64,000 bases of DNA. Source: Sclerotiophoma versabilis. Its lineage: Eukaryota > Ascomycota > Dothideomycetes > Pleosporales > Didymellaceae. Positions 1-13,900 of this stretch are shown here, piece after piece. A program made the translations under genes and the position numbers. The number at the start of each line of letters is the position of its first letter. The first letter of the stretch is position 1. The notes under the pieces were generated by a model. The model was not told where the DNA came from. It did no database searches and was given only the letters and a program-made list of their open reading frames with translations. The stretch is from NCBI GenBank assembly GCA_012274445.1, contig JAAROD010000026.1, forward strand, positions 372,001-436,000. The letters are read 5' to 3'.

Positions 1-327
1 CTAATAGTAGGCAGCTTAGAGGCTCCTTTATATATACCTAGCGCATTAGAGGTATCTAGGTTAATAAGATCCTATATATTATATAGCTTAGCGTGCTAGG
101 TAAGCTAAATATACTAATTAGGCTAGTTATTTCTAGAGCACAGCTAGTAGGCACTAGCTAGTATAGCTAATAAAGCTTATAAGCTGTAGTTAACTAGCTT
201 ACCTATTATTTAGTTTAGTAGTAGAGTAAAAGAGAGTTTTAATTAGAGTAGTTAAGTACTATCTAAAAGGCTTAATTAGCTAAGTGCGCAGAGAGATCTA
301 CTACTCTTTAGAAGCTAGGCTTATAAC

Positions 328-616
328 TGTTAATAAGCTTATAGTATAATACTTAGGTAATTAAATAATTAATTAGTGCCTATCTATCTAGACGTAATAA
401 CTGTTTATATACAAAGGAAATATTATTAGTTATATAACTCTAGAATTAAGCTTATAGGCAGTAGCAGGTCTGCTTAACTATAGTTAGCTTAACTACTAAG
501 CTTCTTAAGAGTTAGCTATAAGCTTAAGCACATAGGCTTATACTTTAGGTAATACCTAGCTCTAATATAATAACGCCTTACTTAGCCTAATAGTAAGCTA
601 GTAGCTTACTTATGCA
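328..616 (-). repeat. Copia LTR (289 bp), antisense
   Basis: Begins TGTTAATAAGC and ends TTATGCA, so it has TG...CA ends. It aligns over its full length with the LTRs of the two full-length Copia elements in reverse orientation. It serves as the 5' LTR of the antisense gag fragment at 1-327. Its copies in the other units are at 5783-6071 and 11238-11526. Confidence 0.85.
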
Positions 617-2375
617 ATAAGGTGTTATATATATATACTATTTATAATAGCTTTCTATAATTTAACTTTTAGTAGTCTAAGGTATACTCTAGTTATAGGT
701 TTAAAAGTAATACTAGCTTTCTATTCAAGTTAGGCTTATTTCTACTTTAGTTATTATTTACTTATTACTTAAGCTCCTATTATATAATGTAGTTACTAGT
801 ACTAAGTTTATTAAAATTATATTTCTACTAATTCTATTAGGATTTACTTAGGTTATTAACTTATTATTATTCTATATAAGTTTAAAGTACTATCTATTAT
901 AGTTTCTTTTTAATACTTTAAGTAATCTAATTATAGTTCTCTTAAAAGAAAGTATTATTATCTTAAAATTCCTAACACACTATTTATATATTTATATACT
1001 TATTAAATTTACGTATATCTATATTATACTAACTTTCTTTAGTATTAGAGGTATAGATAATACCTCTATCTAATTATTACTTAGTAGTATTATATAGTTA
1101 TTACAATATTATAGGTTATTTATATCTATATATCTTTAATTTCTATTTCTATACTTATTCTATCTATACTAATAGTTATTCTATTAGGTTCTATAAGTGC
1201 TTCTACTATTTATTTAACTCTTAGTATAGTATAGGTGCTTAGCTTTAAATACCTCTTATATTCTTATTAAATAGTATAATATAGTTATTATTAGATTTAG
1301 TTTTAGAGTCTTCTATAAGACATTCTATACTATTAGTAAGAACCTTCTATTTATTACTAGTATCTATATTCTTATAAGCAAGTATATTAAGTTATTAAAC
1401 TATCTTATTCTTTAATTAATAATTCTTAGTATAGTAGCCTTACTTACTATATTTATAATAAGTTACTCTAGACTTATTCTTTCTATTACTACTCTTGTTT
1501 TTCTAATTCTATTATAGTTCTAGTCTCTTATTAATATAAAATAGGTCTATAGCCTCTAGTCTATAGTAGCTACTACTAGTACTATTATATACATAGTACC
1601 TAGTATTAGACTATTAGTAGTTATTTTCTTAGTTTTCTTAATTAAGGTTATTATACTATAGATTATATAGTAGTAGGTATTATTCTATAGGTATAATATA
1701 TATTTATAGATTATTTTTAAGTTCCTACTAAAGCTTATAAAGCTTAATATTAATTCTAATAGCCTTATTAACTAGGTTATTAAAGTTATTAGTACTTATA
1801 GTAGTATATATAAGTACTTTCTTAGCCTTAGGCTTTAGTTCTTAATAGAATATAGTTATTAGTACTATATTATTCTAGCTAGTAAATACAGCTAGCTGCT
1901 AGAAGTTAGTAGTATAGTTAGTAGTAGACTATTTCTAGTTAATACGTTAAATATTATAGTATATAATTACTAGTTTATTTAAGACTCTAAATATAGGTTA
2001 AATCTATTCCTTTAACAGGTTAAAGTCTTTAAACTAGAGGTTAATTATAGTTAAGTCTCTATTAGTATAGTAGTATTAGAGAAAGAGTTTAATCTAGGTA
2101 AAAGCCTTATCTTGTATATAACTAGTAATAAGAGTAACTTATTTTTTCTTAGTAACTTCTTCTCTCTAAAATATAAAGAAGAGGTTCTACTATATAAGCT
2201 AGTTCTCTAGCTTATATTATTTACTATAGTAGAGGTTAGGTTTAGTAATACTAACTCTAGAGTATATAGCTAGTACTTATTCTATCTTAATATTATTATT
2301 AGATTATTAAGTATAAGAGCTACTAGAGGTAGTATAGGTTTCTAAAGTAGTACTTATCTTTAAGAGTATTTAAAG
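617..2375 (-). pseudogene. Decayed gag-like region with a zinc-knuckle fossil
   Basis: No open frame remains. On the minus strand at 1419-1463 the spacing of a retroelement CX2CX4HX4C zinc knuckle is visible, with each Cys codon now TAT (Tyr), the His codon TAT (Tyr) and a Gln codon TAA. All of these are changes RIP makes. The knuckle suggests this stretch was the gag of a retroelement other than the Copia family described here, because I see no match to the two full-length copies. The family (Gypsy, other Copia, LINE) cannot be decided by eye. Confidence 0.4.
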
Positions 2376-4066
2376 TATTAAAGTTATACTTTTAAGTAAA
2401 GCTTATAAGCACTATTTATATTAGTTCTTAGAGATAAGTAATAGTATAGAATAGTCTATAAGAGTTAAGGTTATTACTTAGTAAAATACTATAATAATAG
2501 AAGGTAATAATAAGTAGTATAGAATAGACTATCTAGCTTAAGAATAGAGTTAAGATTCTAAAGATAAACTTAATTAATAAAGTTAAATATAAACTATAAG
2601 AGTTATATTTCTACTAACTATATACTATAGAGAATTCTAAATATATTAAATTATAAGCTCTCTAAGTAGTTCTTTCTTTACTTACTATAAGCTAAGTAAG
2701 TCTTATAGAACTACTTATAAGCTAGGTTATATATATAGTTATCTTATAGATCTACTTATAAGCTAACTTATATAATTTAGTTCTAGGTTAAATATTACTA
2801 GCCTGCTATAGGTCTTAGTAGTAATATACTAAGTATTATATAATAATTAGCTATAGTTTAATAGAATTATAATAGAAACCTTTTAAATTATTATAGTAAA
2901 AGATTAATAGTAATATATATTACCTAAAACTATATAGTATTAGTATATAATAAATAACTTTAATTAAAACTAACTTACTTTATATAAGAAGTTTACTATA
3001 GATATATTAGTTTTAATTTTTTAAATATATTACTACTATAATATCTTCTCTTATTCTAGTACTAGTAAAGCTACTACCTTTAAGTAAAAGAAAATATCTT
3101 ATACTATAATATTTATTATATAAGCTAGGCAGAGTATTATATTTTTACTAGAGCTTAAAATATAGGCCTATTTTTAAAGTACTTTCTTAAGGTACTATAA
3201 TAAAGTACAATTATTACTAGTATTATTATATATAATTACTAGTTAAAGTAGAATAAAATCTAGTAGTACTTCTCTTAGCTACTAGTTACTATTAATATAG
3301 TATCTCTTTATAGCTAGAAAGCTAAGATAATTAGTAGCTATCTAGCTATCTAGTATAATAGATACTTAAGTATTATTCCTAAGGTTACTAAGAAGTACTA
3401 CCTTAGCTATATTAAACTAGTACTAGAAAGGCTAGCTAAATTTATACTAGCTAATTAATATAGTATTTAGTCTTAGAAACTAGATAAAGTATTAGAAGAA
3501 AGGCTACTTAACTATCTAGAAGGACTAGTTATTATTAATAACTAGCTAAACTAGTTCTTTTTTAAAAGTAGTATTATAAACCTTAAGAGGCAGTATAGTA
3601 GAAGATAAAAGAAGAAAGAATTAATAATACTTAGAAATAACCTAATAGTTATTAAAAAGGTTAATAATATAGAAACTAATAATATACTACTTTACCTATT
3701 CTAATCTCTTAGTAGAATACTATAATAGAATATATTATATATATTCTAAGAGATTCTATAATATTCTATAATATACTAGGTTAGAATAATACTAGTATAT
3801 TAGAACCTATATATAATATTTATTAGTATATAATAAGTAGAAATATAACTCTTATAGTTTATATTTAACTTAGTTAATTAAGTTTATATTAAGAATTTTA
3901 ACCTAACTCTTTAGCTAAATAGTCTACTCTATACTACCTATTATTACCTTTTATTATTAGAGTATTTTACTAGGTAACAACTTAACCTTATTTACTAAAT
4001 ACTGTTTATACCTAAGAACTAATAGAACTAGTACTTATAGTCTTTAACTAAACTATAACTTTAATA
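2376..4066 (-). mobile_element. hAT transposon relic with about 245-bp inverted arms
   Basis: Arms at 2376-2625 and 3826-4066 are reverse complements of each other, with scattered RIP differences. Both outer ends read TATTAAAGTTATA. Between them, on the minus strand at about 2900-3580, the sequence matches the hAT transposase core found in sense at 39,700-40,380 (the segment equivalent to LDCWT...LAITAYW and the later CLAHVINLVVQ motif). No target-site duplication is seen at the arms, and the right flank is cut by the LTR at 4079. Also present at 7831-9521 and 13286-14976. Confidence 0.6.
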
Positions 4067-4078
4067 ATAAGCTTTTAT

Positions 4079-4367
4079 TATATAAGTAAGCTACTAGCTT
4101 ACTACTAGGCTAGGTAAGGCGTAAGTATATTAGAGCTAGGTATTACCTAAAGTATAAGTATATGTGCTTAAGCTTATAGCTAACTCTAAAGAAGCTTAGT
4201 AACTAAGCTAAATATAGTTAAGTAGACTTACTACTACCTATAAGCTTAATTCTAGAATTATATAACTAATAATATTTTCTTTATATATAAATAGTTATTA
4301 TATCTAGATAGATAGGCACTAATTAATTATTTAATTACCTAAGTATTATACTATAAGCTTATTAATA
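4079..4367 (+). repeat. Copia LTR (289 bp), sense, no internal region attached
   Basis: Aligns full length with the 5' LTR at 17,166-17,454; TG has become TA and CA has become TA at the ends. It interrupts the antisense gag just before GCTAGGTATTACT, a sequence that is continuous at about 35,254-35,270. The left side is hAT relic rather than gag, so the expected 5-bp duplication is absent and the junction is recombinant. Copies at 9534-9822 and 14989-15277. Confidence 0.75.
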
Positions 4368-5455
4368 GCTAGGTATTACTAAGAGTGATTATTATTCTTA
4401 GGTTAATTAGAGCTGCTTATATATTACCTAGAAACTTAACTTATAGTATTCTAGCTACTAGTTAGGGACCTTCTAAGGCCTAGATTAAGTAGTAAGTTTT
4501 TAAGTACTAGCTAAGTTACTTAATTTCCTTCTTAAGGTCTTTAAACTTCTTATAATTAAGCTTCTAGAGTATTTACTAATAAGCTTAGTCTTCTAGTCTA
4601 TATAGAGGTAAAGATAAGCCTATTACTATAGTCTTAAGTACTTAGTACTATATTAGTTTCTATAAGTAGGTATAACTCTTAGTCTTATAGAGGCAACTAT
4701 AGCCTATTTATTTTAAACTTAAGCTATTAGGCTTTTCTATAAAAGCTTCTTAAGTATCTAATTAATTACTAAAGGTTATAAATACCTCTAGGTTATCTTT
4801 ACCTAACCTAATTATATATTTATATATTAAGCTACTAAAGACTCTACTTACTTAGTCTAAATTAAGTATTTTAAGCTCTAGAATAGTATTCTAGATAATC
4901 CTTTAGTATATAGTATAAGCCTATTCTAGAGTAATTCTATACTTTAATGCATTAAGGAAATCTTAAATAGTAAGCTCTCTATTAACTTCTATAAGCTTAT
5001 AAGACTTAGCTCTTATATATAGGTATAACTACTTCTAGTACTAGTCTTATAGAGTAGCTTATTCTTACCTAGCTACTCTAAGGTAGGCTCTATACTCTAC
5101 TTTAACTTAGTTCTTAGTACTTAGTATAGTAGGAGTAAGCTTCTAGTATAGTACTTATATAAGTAATTATAGTATAGTCTTATTATTAGTAATAAGCTAT
5201 ACTATTACTAGTAAGATAATAAATAGAGCTACTATAGTATTAACCTAGTTCTATAGTTTCTAAAGATACTCTGCCTTAGCAGCCTACTTACTTATTTATA
5301 TTTTATATTTTATAAGCTTATAGTTATATACCTTAGAGCTTAATTACGCTTTAGTAGGTTAGGTAGACTAGCTATAGGTAGCTTATACATGCAGATAGTT
5401 ATTATAGGTTAAGCTAGTTAATAAATACCTAGCAGCTTCTAGCTCTATAATTAAG
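4368..5455 (-). pseudogene. Antisense Copia gag fragment
   Basis: Reverse complement of the gag region of the full-length sense Copia (about 17,770-18,880). With 1-327 of the next unit and the LTR at 328-616 it makes the 5' third of an antisense Copia. Heavily interrupted by TAG/TAA; no protein can be made. Also at 9823-10910 and 15278-16365. Confidence 0.7.
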
Positions 5456-8400
5456 CTAATAGTAGGCAGCTTAGAGGCTCCTTTATATATACCTAGCGCA
5501 TTAGAGGTATCTAGGTTAATAAGATCCTATATATTATATAGCTTAGCGTGCTAGGTAAGCTAAATATACTAATTAGGCTAGTTATTTCTAGAGCACAGCT
5601 AGTAGGCACTAGCTAGTATAGCTAATAAAGCTTATAAGCTGTAGTTAACTAGCTTACCTATTATTTAGTTTAGTAGTAGAGTAAAAGAGAGTTTTAATTA
5701 GAGTAGTTAAGTACTATCTAAAAGGCTTAATTAGCTAAGTGCGCAGAGAGATCTACTACTCTTTAGAAGCTAGGCTTATAACTGTTAATAAGCTTATAGT
5801 ATAATACTTAGGTAATTAAATAATTAATTAGTGCCTATCTATCTAGACGTAATAACTGTTTATATACAAAGGAAATATTATTAGTTATATAACTCTAGAA
5901 TTAAGCTTATAGGCAGTAGCAGGTCTGCTTAACTATAGTTAGCTTAACTACTAAGCTTCTTAAGAGTTAGCTATAAGCTTAAGCACATAGGCTTATACTT
6001 TAGGTAATACCTAGCTCTAATATAATAACGCCTTACTTAGCCTAATAGTAAGCTAGTAGCTTACTTATGCAATAAGGTGTTATATATATATACTATTTAT
6101 AATAGCTTTCTATAATTTAACTTTTAGTAGTCTAAGGTATACTCTAGTTATAGGTTTAAAAGTAATACTAGCTTTCTATTCAAGTTAGGCTTATTTCTAC
6201 TTTAGTTATTATTTACTTATTACTTAAGCTCCTATTATATAATGTAGTTACTAGTACTAAGTTTATTAAAATTATATTTCTACTAATTCTATTAGGATTT
6301 ACTTAGGTTATTAACTTATTATTATTCTATATAAGTTTAAAGTACTATCTATTATAGTTTCTTTTTAATACTTTAAGTAATCTAATTATAGTTCTCTTAA
6401 AAGAAAGTATTATTATCTTAAAATTCCTAACACACTATTTATATATTTATATACTTATTAAATTTACGTATATCTATATTATACTAACTTTCTTTAGTAT
6501 TAGAGGTATAGATAATACCTCTATCTAATTATTACTTAGTAGTATTATATAGTTATTACAATATTATAGGTTATTTATATCTATATATCTTTAATTTCTA
6601 TTTCTATACTTATTCTATCTATACTAATAGTTATTCTATTAGGTTCTATAAGTGCTTCTACTATTTATTTAACTCTTAGTATAGTATAGGTGCTTAGCTT
6701 TAAATACCTCTTATATTCTTATTAAATAGTATAATATAGTTATTATTAGATTTAGTTTTAGAGTCTTCTATAAGACATTCTATACTATTAGTAAGAACCT
6801 TCTATTTATTACTAGTATCTATATTCTTATAAGCAAGTATATTAAGTTATTAAACTATCTTATTCTTTAATTAATAATTCTTAGTATAGTAGCCTTACTT
6901 ACTATATTTATAATAAGTTACTCTAGACTTATTCTTTCTATTACTACTCTTGTTTTTCTAATTCTATTATAGTTCTAGTCTCTTATTAATATAAAATAGG
7001 TCTATAGCCTCTAGTCTATAGTAGCTACTACTAGTACTATTATATACATAGTACCTAGTATTAGACTATTAGTAGTTATTTTCTTAGTTTTCTTAATTAA
7101 GGTTATTATACTATAGATTATATAGTAGTAGGTATTATTCTATAGGTATAATATATATTTATAGATTATTTTTAAGTTCCTACTAAAGCTTATAAAGCTT
7201 AATATTAATTCTAATAGCCTTATTAACTAGGTTATTAAAGTTATTAGTACTTATAGTAGTATATATAAGTACTTTCTTAGCCTTAGGCTTTAGTTCTTAA
7301 TAGAATATAGTTATTAGTACTATATTATTCTAGCTAGTAAATACAGCTAGCTGCTAGAAGTTAGTAGTATAGTTAGTAGTAGACTATTTCTAGTTAATAC
7401 GTTAAATATTATAGTATATAATTACTAGTTTATTTAAGACTCTAAATATAGGTTAAATCTATTCCTTTAACAGGTTAAAGTCTTTAAACTAGAGGTTAAT
7501 TATAGTTAAGTCTCTATTAGTATAGTAGTATTAGAGAAAGAGTTTAATCTAGGTAAAAGCCTTATCTTGTATATAACTAGTAATAAGAGTAACTTATTTT
7601 TTCTTAGTAACTTCTTCTCTCTAAAATATAAAGAAGAGGTTCTACTATATAAGCTAGTTCTCTAGCTTATATTATTTACTATAGTAGAGGTTAGGTTTAG
7701 TAATACTAACTCTAGAGTATATAGCTAGTACTTATTCTATCTTAATATTATTATTAGATTATTAAGTATAAGAGCTACTAGAGGTAGTATAGGTTTCTAA
7801 AGTAGTACTTATCTTTAAGAGTATTTAAAGTATTAAAGTTATACTTTTAAGTAAAGCTTATAAGCACTATTTATATTAGTTCTTAGAGATAAGTAATAGT
7901 ATAGAATAGTCTATAAGAGTTAAGGTTATTACTTAGTAAAATACTATAATAATAGAAGGTAATAATAAGTAGTATAGAATAGACTATCTAGCTTAAGAAT
8001 AGAGTTAAGATTCTAAAGATAAACTTAATTAATAAAGTTAAATATAAACTATAAGAGTTATATTTCTACTAACTATATACTATAGAGAATTCTAAATATA
8101 TTAAATTATAAGCTCTCTAAGTAGTTCTTTCTTTACTTACTATAAGCTAAGTAAGTCTTATAGAACTACTTATAAGCTAGGTTATATATATAGTTATCTT
8201 ATAGATCTACTTATAAGCTAACTTATATAATTTAGTTCTAGGTTAAATATTACTAGCCTGCTATAGGTCTTAGTAGTAATATACTAAGTATTATATAATA
8301 ATTAGCTATAGTTTAATAGAATTATAATAGAAACCTTTTAAATTATTATAGTAAAAGATTAATAGTAATATATATTACCTAAAACTATATAGTATTAGTA

Positions 8401-10910
8401 TATAATAAATAACTTTAATTAAAACTAACTTACTTTATATAAGAAGTTTACTATAGATATATTAGTTTTAATTTTTTAAATATATTACTACTATAATATC
8501 TTCTCTTATTCTAGTACTAGTAAAGCTACTACCTTTAAGTAAAAGAAAATATCTTATACTATAATATTTATTATATAAGCTAGGCAGAGTATTATATTTT
8601 TACTAGAGCTTAAAATATAGGCCTATTTTTAAAGTACTTTCTTAAGGTACTATAATAAAGTACAATTATTACTAGTATTATTATATATAATTACTAGTTA
8701 AAGTAGAATAAAATCTAGTAGTACTTCTCTTAGCTACTAGTTACTATTAATATAGTATCTCTTTATAGCTAGAAAGCTAAGATAATTAGTAGCTATCTAG
8801 CTATCTAGTATAATAGATACTTAAGTATTATTCCTAAGGTTACTAAGAAGTACTACCTTAGCTATATTAAACTAGTACTAGAAAGGCTAGCTAAATTTAT
8901 ACTAGCTAATTAATATAGTATTTAGTCTTAGAAACTAGATAAAGTATTAGAAGAAAGGCTACTTAACTATCTAGAAGGACTAGTTATTATTAATAACTAG
9001 CTAAACTAGTTCTTTTTTAAAAGTAGTATTATAAACCTTAAGAGGCAGTATAGTAGAAGATAAAAGAAGAAAGAATTAATAATACTTAGAAATAACCTAA
9101 TAGTTATTAAAAAGGTTAATAATATAGAAACTAATAATATACTACTTTACCTATTCTAATCTCTTAGTAGAATACTATAATAGAATATATTATATATATT
9201 CTAAGAGATTCTATAATATTCTATAATATACTAGGTTAGAATAATACTAGTATATTAGAACCTATATATAATATTTATTAGTATATAATAAGTAGAAATA
9301 TAACTCTTATAGTTTATATTTAACTTAGTTAATTAAGTTTATATTAAGAATTTTAACCTAACTCTTTAGCTAAATAGTCTACTCTATACTACCTATTATT
9401 ACCTTTTATTATTAGAGTATTTTACTAGGTAACAACTTAACCTTATTTACTAAATACTGTTTATACCTAAGAACTAATAGAACTAGTACTTATAGTCTTT
9501 AACTAAACTATAACTTTAATAATAAGCTTTTATTATATAAGTAAGCTACTAGCTTACTACTAGGCTAGGTAAGGCGTAAGTATATTAGAGCTAGGTATTA
9601 CCTAAAGTATAAGTATATGTGCTTAAGCTTATAGCTAACTCTAAAGAAGCTTAGTAACTAAGCTAAATATAGTTAAGTAGACTTACTACTACCTATAAGC
9701 TTAATTCTAGAATTATATAACTAATAATATTTTCTTTATATATAAATAGTTATTATATCTAGATAGATAGGCACTAATTAATTATTTAATTACCTAAGTA
9801 TTATACTATAAGCTTATTAATAGCTAGGTATTACTAAGAGTGATTATTATTCTTAGGTTAATTAGAGCTGCTTATATATTACCTAGAAACTTAACTTATA
9901 GTATTCTAGCTACTAGTTAGGGACCTTCTAAGGCCTAGATTAAGTAGTAAGTTTTTAAGTACTAGCTAAGTTACTTAATTTCCTTCTTAAGGTCTTTAAA
10001 CTTCTTATAATTAAGCTTCTAGAGTATTTACTAATAAGCTTAGTCTTCTAGTCTATATAGAGGTAAAGATAAGCCTATTACTATAGTCTTAAGTACTTAG
10101 TACTATATTAGTTTCTATAAGTAGGTATAACTCTTAGTCTTATAGAGGCAACTATAGCCTATTTATTTTAAACTTAAGCTATTAGGCTTTTCTATAAAAG
10201 CTTCTTAAGTATCTAATTAATTACTAAAGGTTATAAATACCTCTAGGTTATCTTTACCTAACCTAATTATATATTTATATATTAAGCTACTAAAGACTCT
10301 ACTTACTTAGTCTAAATTAAGTATTTTAAGCTCTAGAATAGTATTCTAGATAATCCTTTAGTATATAGTATAAGCCTATTCTAGAGTAATTCTATACTTT
10401 AATGCATTAAGGAAATCTTAAATAGTAAGCTCTCTATTAACTTCTATAAGCTTATAAGACTTAGCTCTTATATATAGGTATAACTACTTCTAGTACTAGT
10501 CTTATAGAGTAGCTTATTCTTACCTAGCTACTCTAAGGTAGGCTCTATACTCTACTTTAACTTAGTTCTTAGTACTTAGTATAGTAGGAGTAAGCTTCTA
10601 GTATAGTACTTATATAAGTAATTATAGTATAGTCTTATTATTAGTAATAAGCTATACTATTACTAGTAAGATAATAAATAGAGCTACTATAGTATTAACC
10701 TAGTTCTATAGTTTCTAAAGATACTCTGCCTTAGCAGCCTACTTACTTATTTATATTTTATATTTTATAAGCTTATAGTTATATACCTTAGAGCTTAATT
10801 ACGCTTTAGTAGGTTAGGTAGACTAGCTATAGGTAGCTTATACATGCAGATAGTTATTATAGGTTAAGCTAGTTAATAAATACCTAGCAGCTTCTAGCTC
10901 TATAATTAAG
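5456..10910. repeat. Tandem unit copy 2
   Basis: Same content as 1-5455. Antisense LTR 5783-6071, inverted-arm hAT relic 7831-9521, sense LTR 9534-9822, antisense gag 9823-10910. Confidence 0.9.
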
Positions 10911-13900
10911 CTAATAGTAGGCAGCTTAGAGGCTCCTTTATATATACCTAGCGCATTAGAGGTATCTAGGTTAATAAGATCCTATATATTATATAGCTTA
11001 GCGTGCTAGGTAAGCTAAATATACTAATTAGGCTAGTTATTTCTAGAGCACAGCTAGTAGGCACTAGCTAGTATAGCTAATAAAGCTTATAAGCTGTAGT
11101 TAACTAGCTTACCTATTATTTAGTTTAGTAGTAGAGTAAAAGAGAGTTTTAATTAGAGTAGTTAAGTACTATCTAAAAGGCTTAATTAGCTAAGTGCGCA
11201 GAGAGATCTACTACTCTTTAGAAGCTAGGCTTATAACTGTTAATAAGCTTATAGTATAATACTTAGGTAATTAAATAATTAATTAGTGCCTATCTATCTA
11301 GACGTAATAACTGTTTATATACAAAGGAAATATTATTAGTTATATAACTCTAGAATTAAGCTTATAGGCAGTAGCAGGTCTGCTTAACTATAGTTAGCTT
11401 AACTACTAAGCTTCTTAAGAGTTAGCTATAAGCTTAAGCACATAGGCTTATACTTTAGGTAATACCTAGCTCTAATATAATAACGCCTTACTTAGCCTAA
11501 TAGTAAGCTAGTAGCTTACTTATGCAATAAGGTGTTATATATATATACTATTTATAATAGCTTTCTATAATTTAACTTTTAGTAGTCTAAGGTATACTCT
11601 AGTTATAGGTTTAAAAGTAATACTAGCTTTCTATTCAAGTTAGGCTTATTTCTACTTTAGTTATTATTTACTTATTACTTAAGCTCCTATTATATAATGT
11701 AGTTACTAGTACTAAGTTTATTAAAATTATATTTCTACTAATTCTATTAGGATTTACTTAGGTTATTAACTTATTATTATTCTATATAAGTTTAAAGTAC
11801 TATCTATTATAGTTTCTTTTTAATACTTTAAGTAATCTAATTATAGTTCTCTTAAAAGAAAGTATTATTATCTTAAAATTCCTAACACACTATTTATATA
11901 TTTATATACTTATTAAATTTACGTATATCTATATTATACTAACTTTCTTTAGTATTAGAGGTATAGATAATACCTCTATCTAATTATTACTTAGTAGTAT
12001 TATATAGTTATTACAATATTATAGGTTATTTATATCTATATATCTTTAATTTCTATTTCTATACTTATTCTATCTATACTAATAGTTATTCTATTAGGTT
12101 CTATAAGTGCTTCTACTATTTATTTAACTCTTAGTATAGTATAGGTGCTTAGCTTTAAATACCTCTTATATTCTTATTAAATAGTATAATATAGTTATTA
12201 TTAGATTTAGTTTTAGAGTCTTCTATAAGACATTCTATACTATTAGTAAGAACCTTCTATTTATTACTAGTATCTATATTCTTATAAGCAAGTATATTAA
12301 GTTATTAAACTATCTTATTCTTTAATTAATAATTCTTAGTATAGTAGCCTTACTTACTATATTTATAATAAGTTACTCTAGACTTATTCTTTCTATTACT
12401 ACTCTTGTTTTTCTAATTCTATTATAGTTCTAGTCTCTTATTAATATAAAATAGGTCTATAGCCTCTAGTCTATAGTAGCTACTACTAGTACTATTATAT
12501 ACATAGTACCTAGTATTAGACTATTAGTAGTTATTTTCTTAGTTTTCTTAATTAAGGTTATTATACTATAGATTATATAGTAGTAGGTATTATTCTATAG
12601 GTATAATATATATTTATAGATTATTTTTAAGTTCCTACTAAAGCTTATAAAGCTTAATATTAATTCTAATAGCCTTATTAACTAGGTTATTAAAGTTATT
12701 AGTACTTATAGTAGTATATATAAGTACTTTCTTAGCCTTAGGCTTTAGTTCTTAATAGAATATAGTTATTAGTACTATATTATTCTAGCTAGTAAATACA
12801 GCTAGCTGCTAGAAGTTAGTAGTATAGTTAGTAGTAGACTATTTCTAGTTAATACGTTAAATATTATAGTATATAATTACTAGTTTATTTAAGACTCTAA
12901 ATATAGGTTAAATCTATTCCTTTAACAGGTTAAAGTCTTTAAACTAGAGGTTAATTATAGTTAAGTCTCTATTAGTATAGTAGTATTAGAGAAAGAGTTT
13001 AATCTAGGTAAAAGCCTTATCTTGTATATAACTAGTAATAAGAGTAACTTATTTTTTCTTAGTAACTTCTTCTCTCTAAAATATAAAGAAGAGGTTCTAC
13101 TATATAAGCTAGTTCTCTAGCTTATATTATTTACTATAGTAGAGGTTAGGTTTAGTAATACTAACTCTAGAGTATATAGCTAGTACTTATTCTATCTTAA
13201 TATTATTATTAGATTATTAAGTATAAGAGCTACTAGAGGTAGTATAGGTTTCTAAAGTAGTACTTATCTTTAAGAGTATTTAAAGTATTAAAGTTATACT
13301 TTTAAGTAAAGCTTATAAGCACTATTTATATTAGTTCTTAGAGATAAGTAATAGTATAGAATAGTCTATAAGAGTTAAGGTTATTACTTAGTAAAATACT
13401 ATAATAATAGAAGGTAATAATAAGTAGTATAGAATAGACTATCTAGCTTAAGAATAGAGTTAAGATTCTAAAGATAAACTTAATTAATAAAGTTAAATAT
13501 AAACTATAAGAGTTATATTTCTACTAACTATATACTATAGAGAATTCTAAATATATTAAATTATAAGCTCTCTAAGTAGTTCTTTCTTTACTTACTATAA
13601 GCTAAGTAAGTCTTATAGAACTACTTATAAGCTAGGTTATATATATAGTTATCTTATAGATCTACTTATAAGCTAACTTATATAATTTAGTTCTAGGTTA
13701 AATATTACTAGCCTGCTATAGGTCTTAGTAGTAATATACTAAGTATTATATAATAATTAGCTATAGTTTAATAGAATTATAATAGAAACCTTTTAAATTA
13801 TTATAGTAAAAGATTAATAGTAATATATATTACCTAAAACTATATAGTATTAGTATATAATAAATAACTTTAATTAAAACTAACTTACTTTATATAAGAA

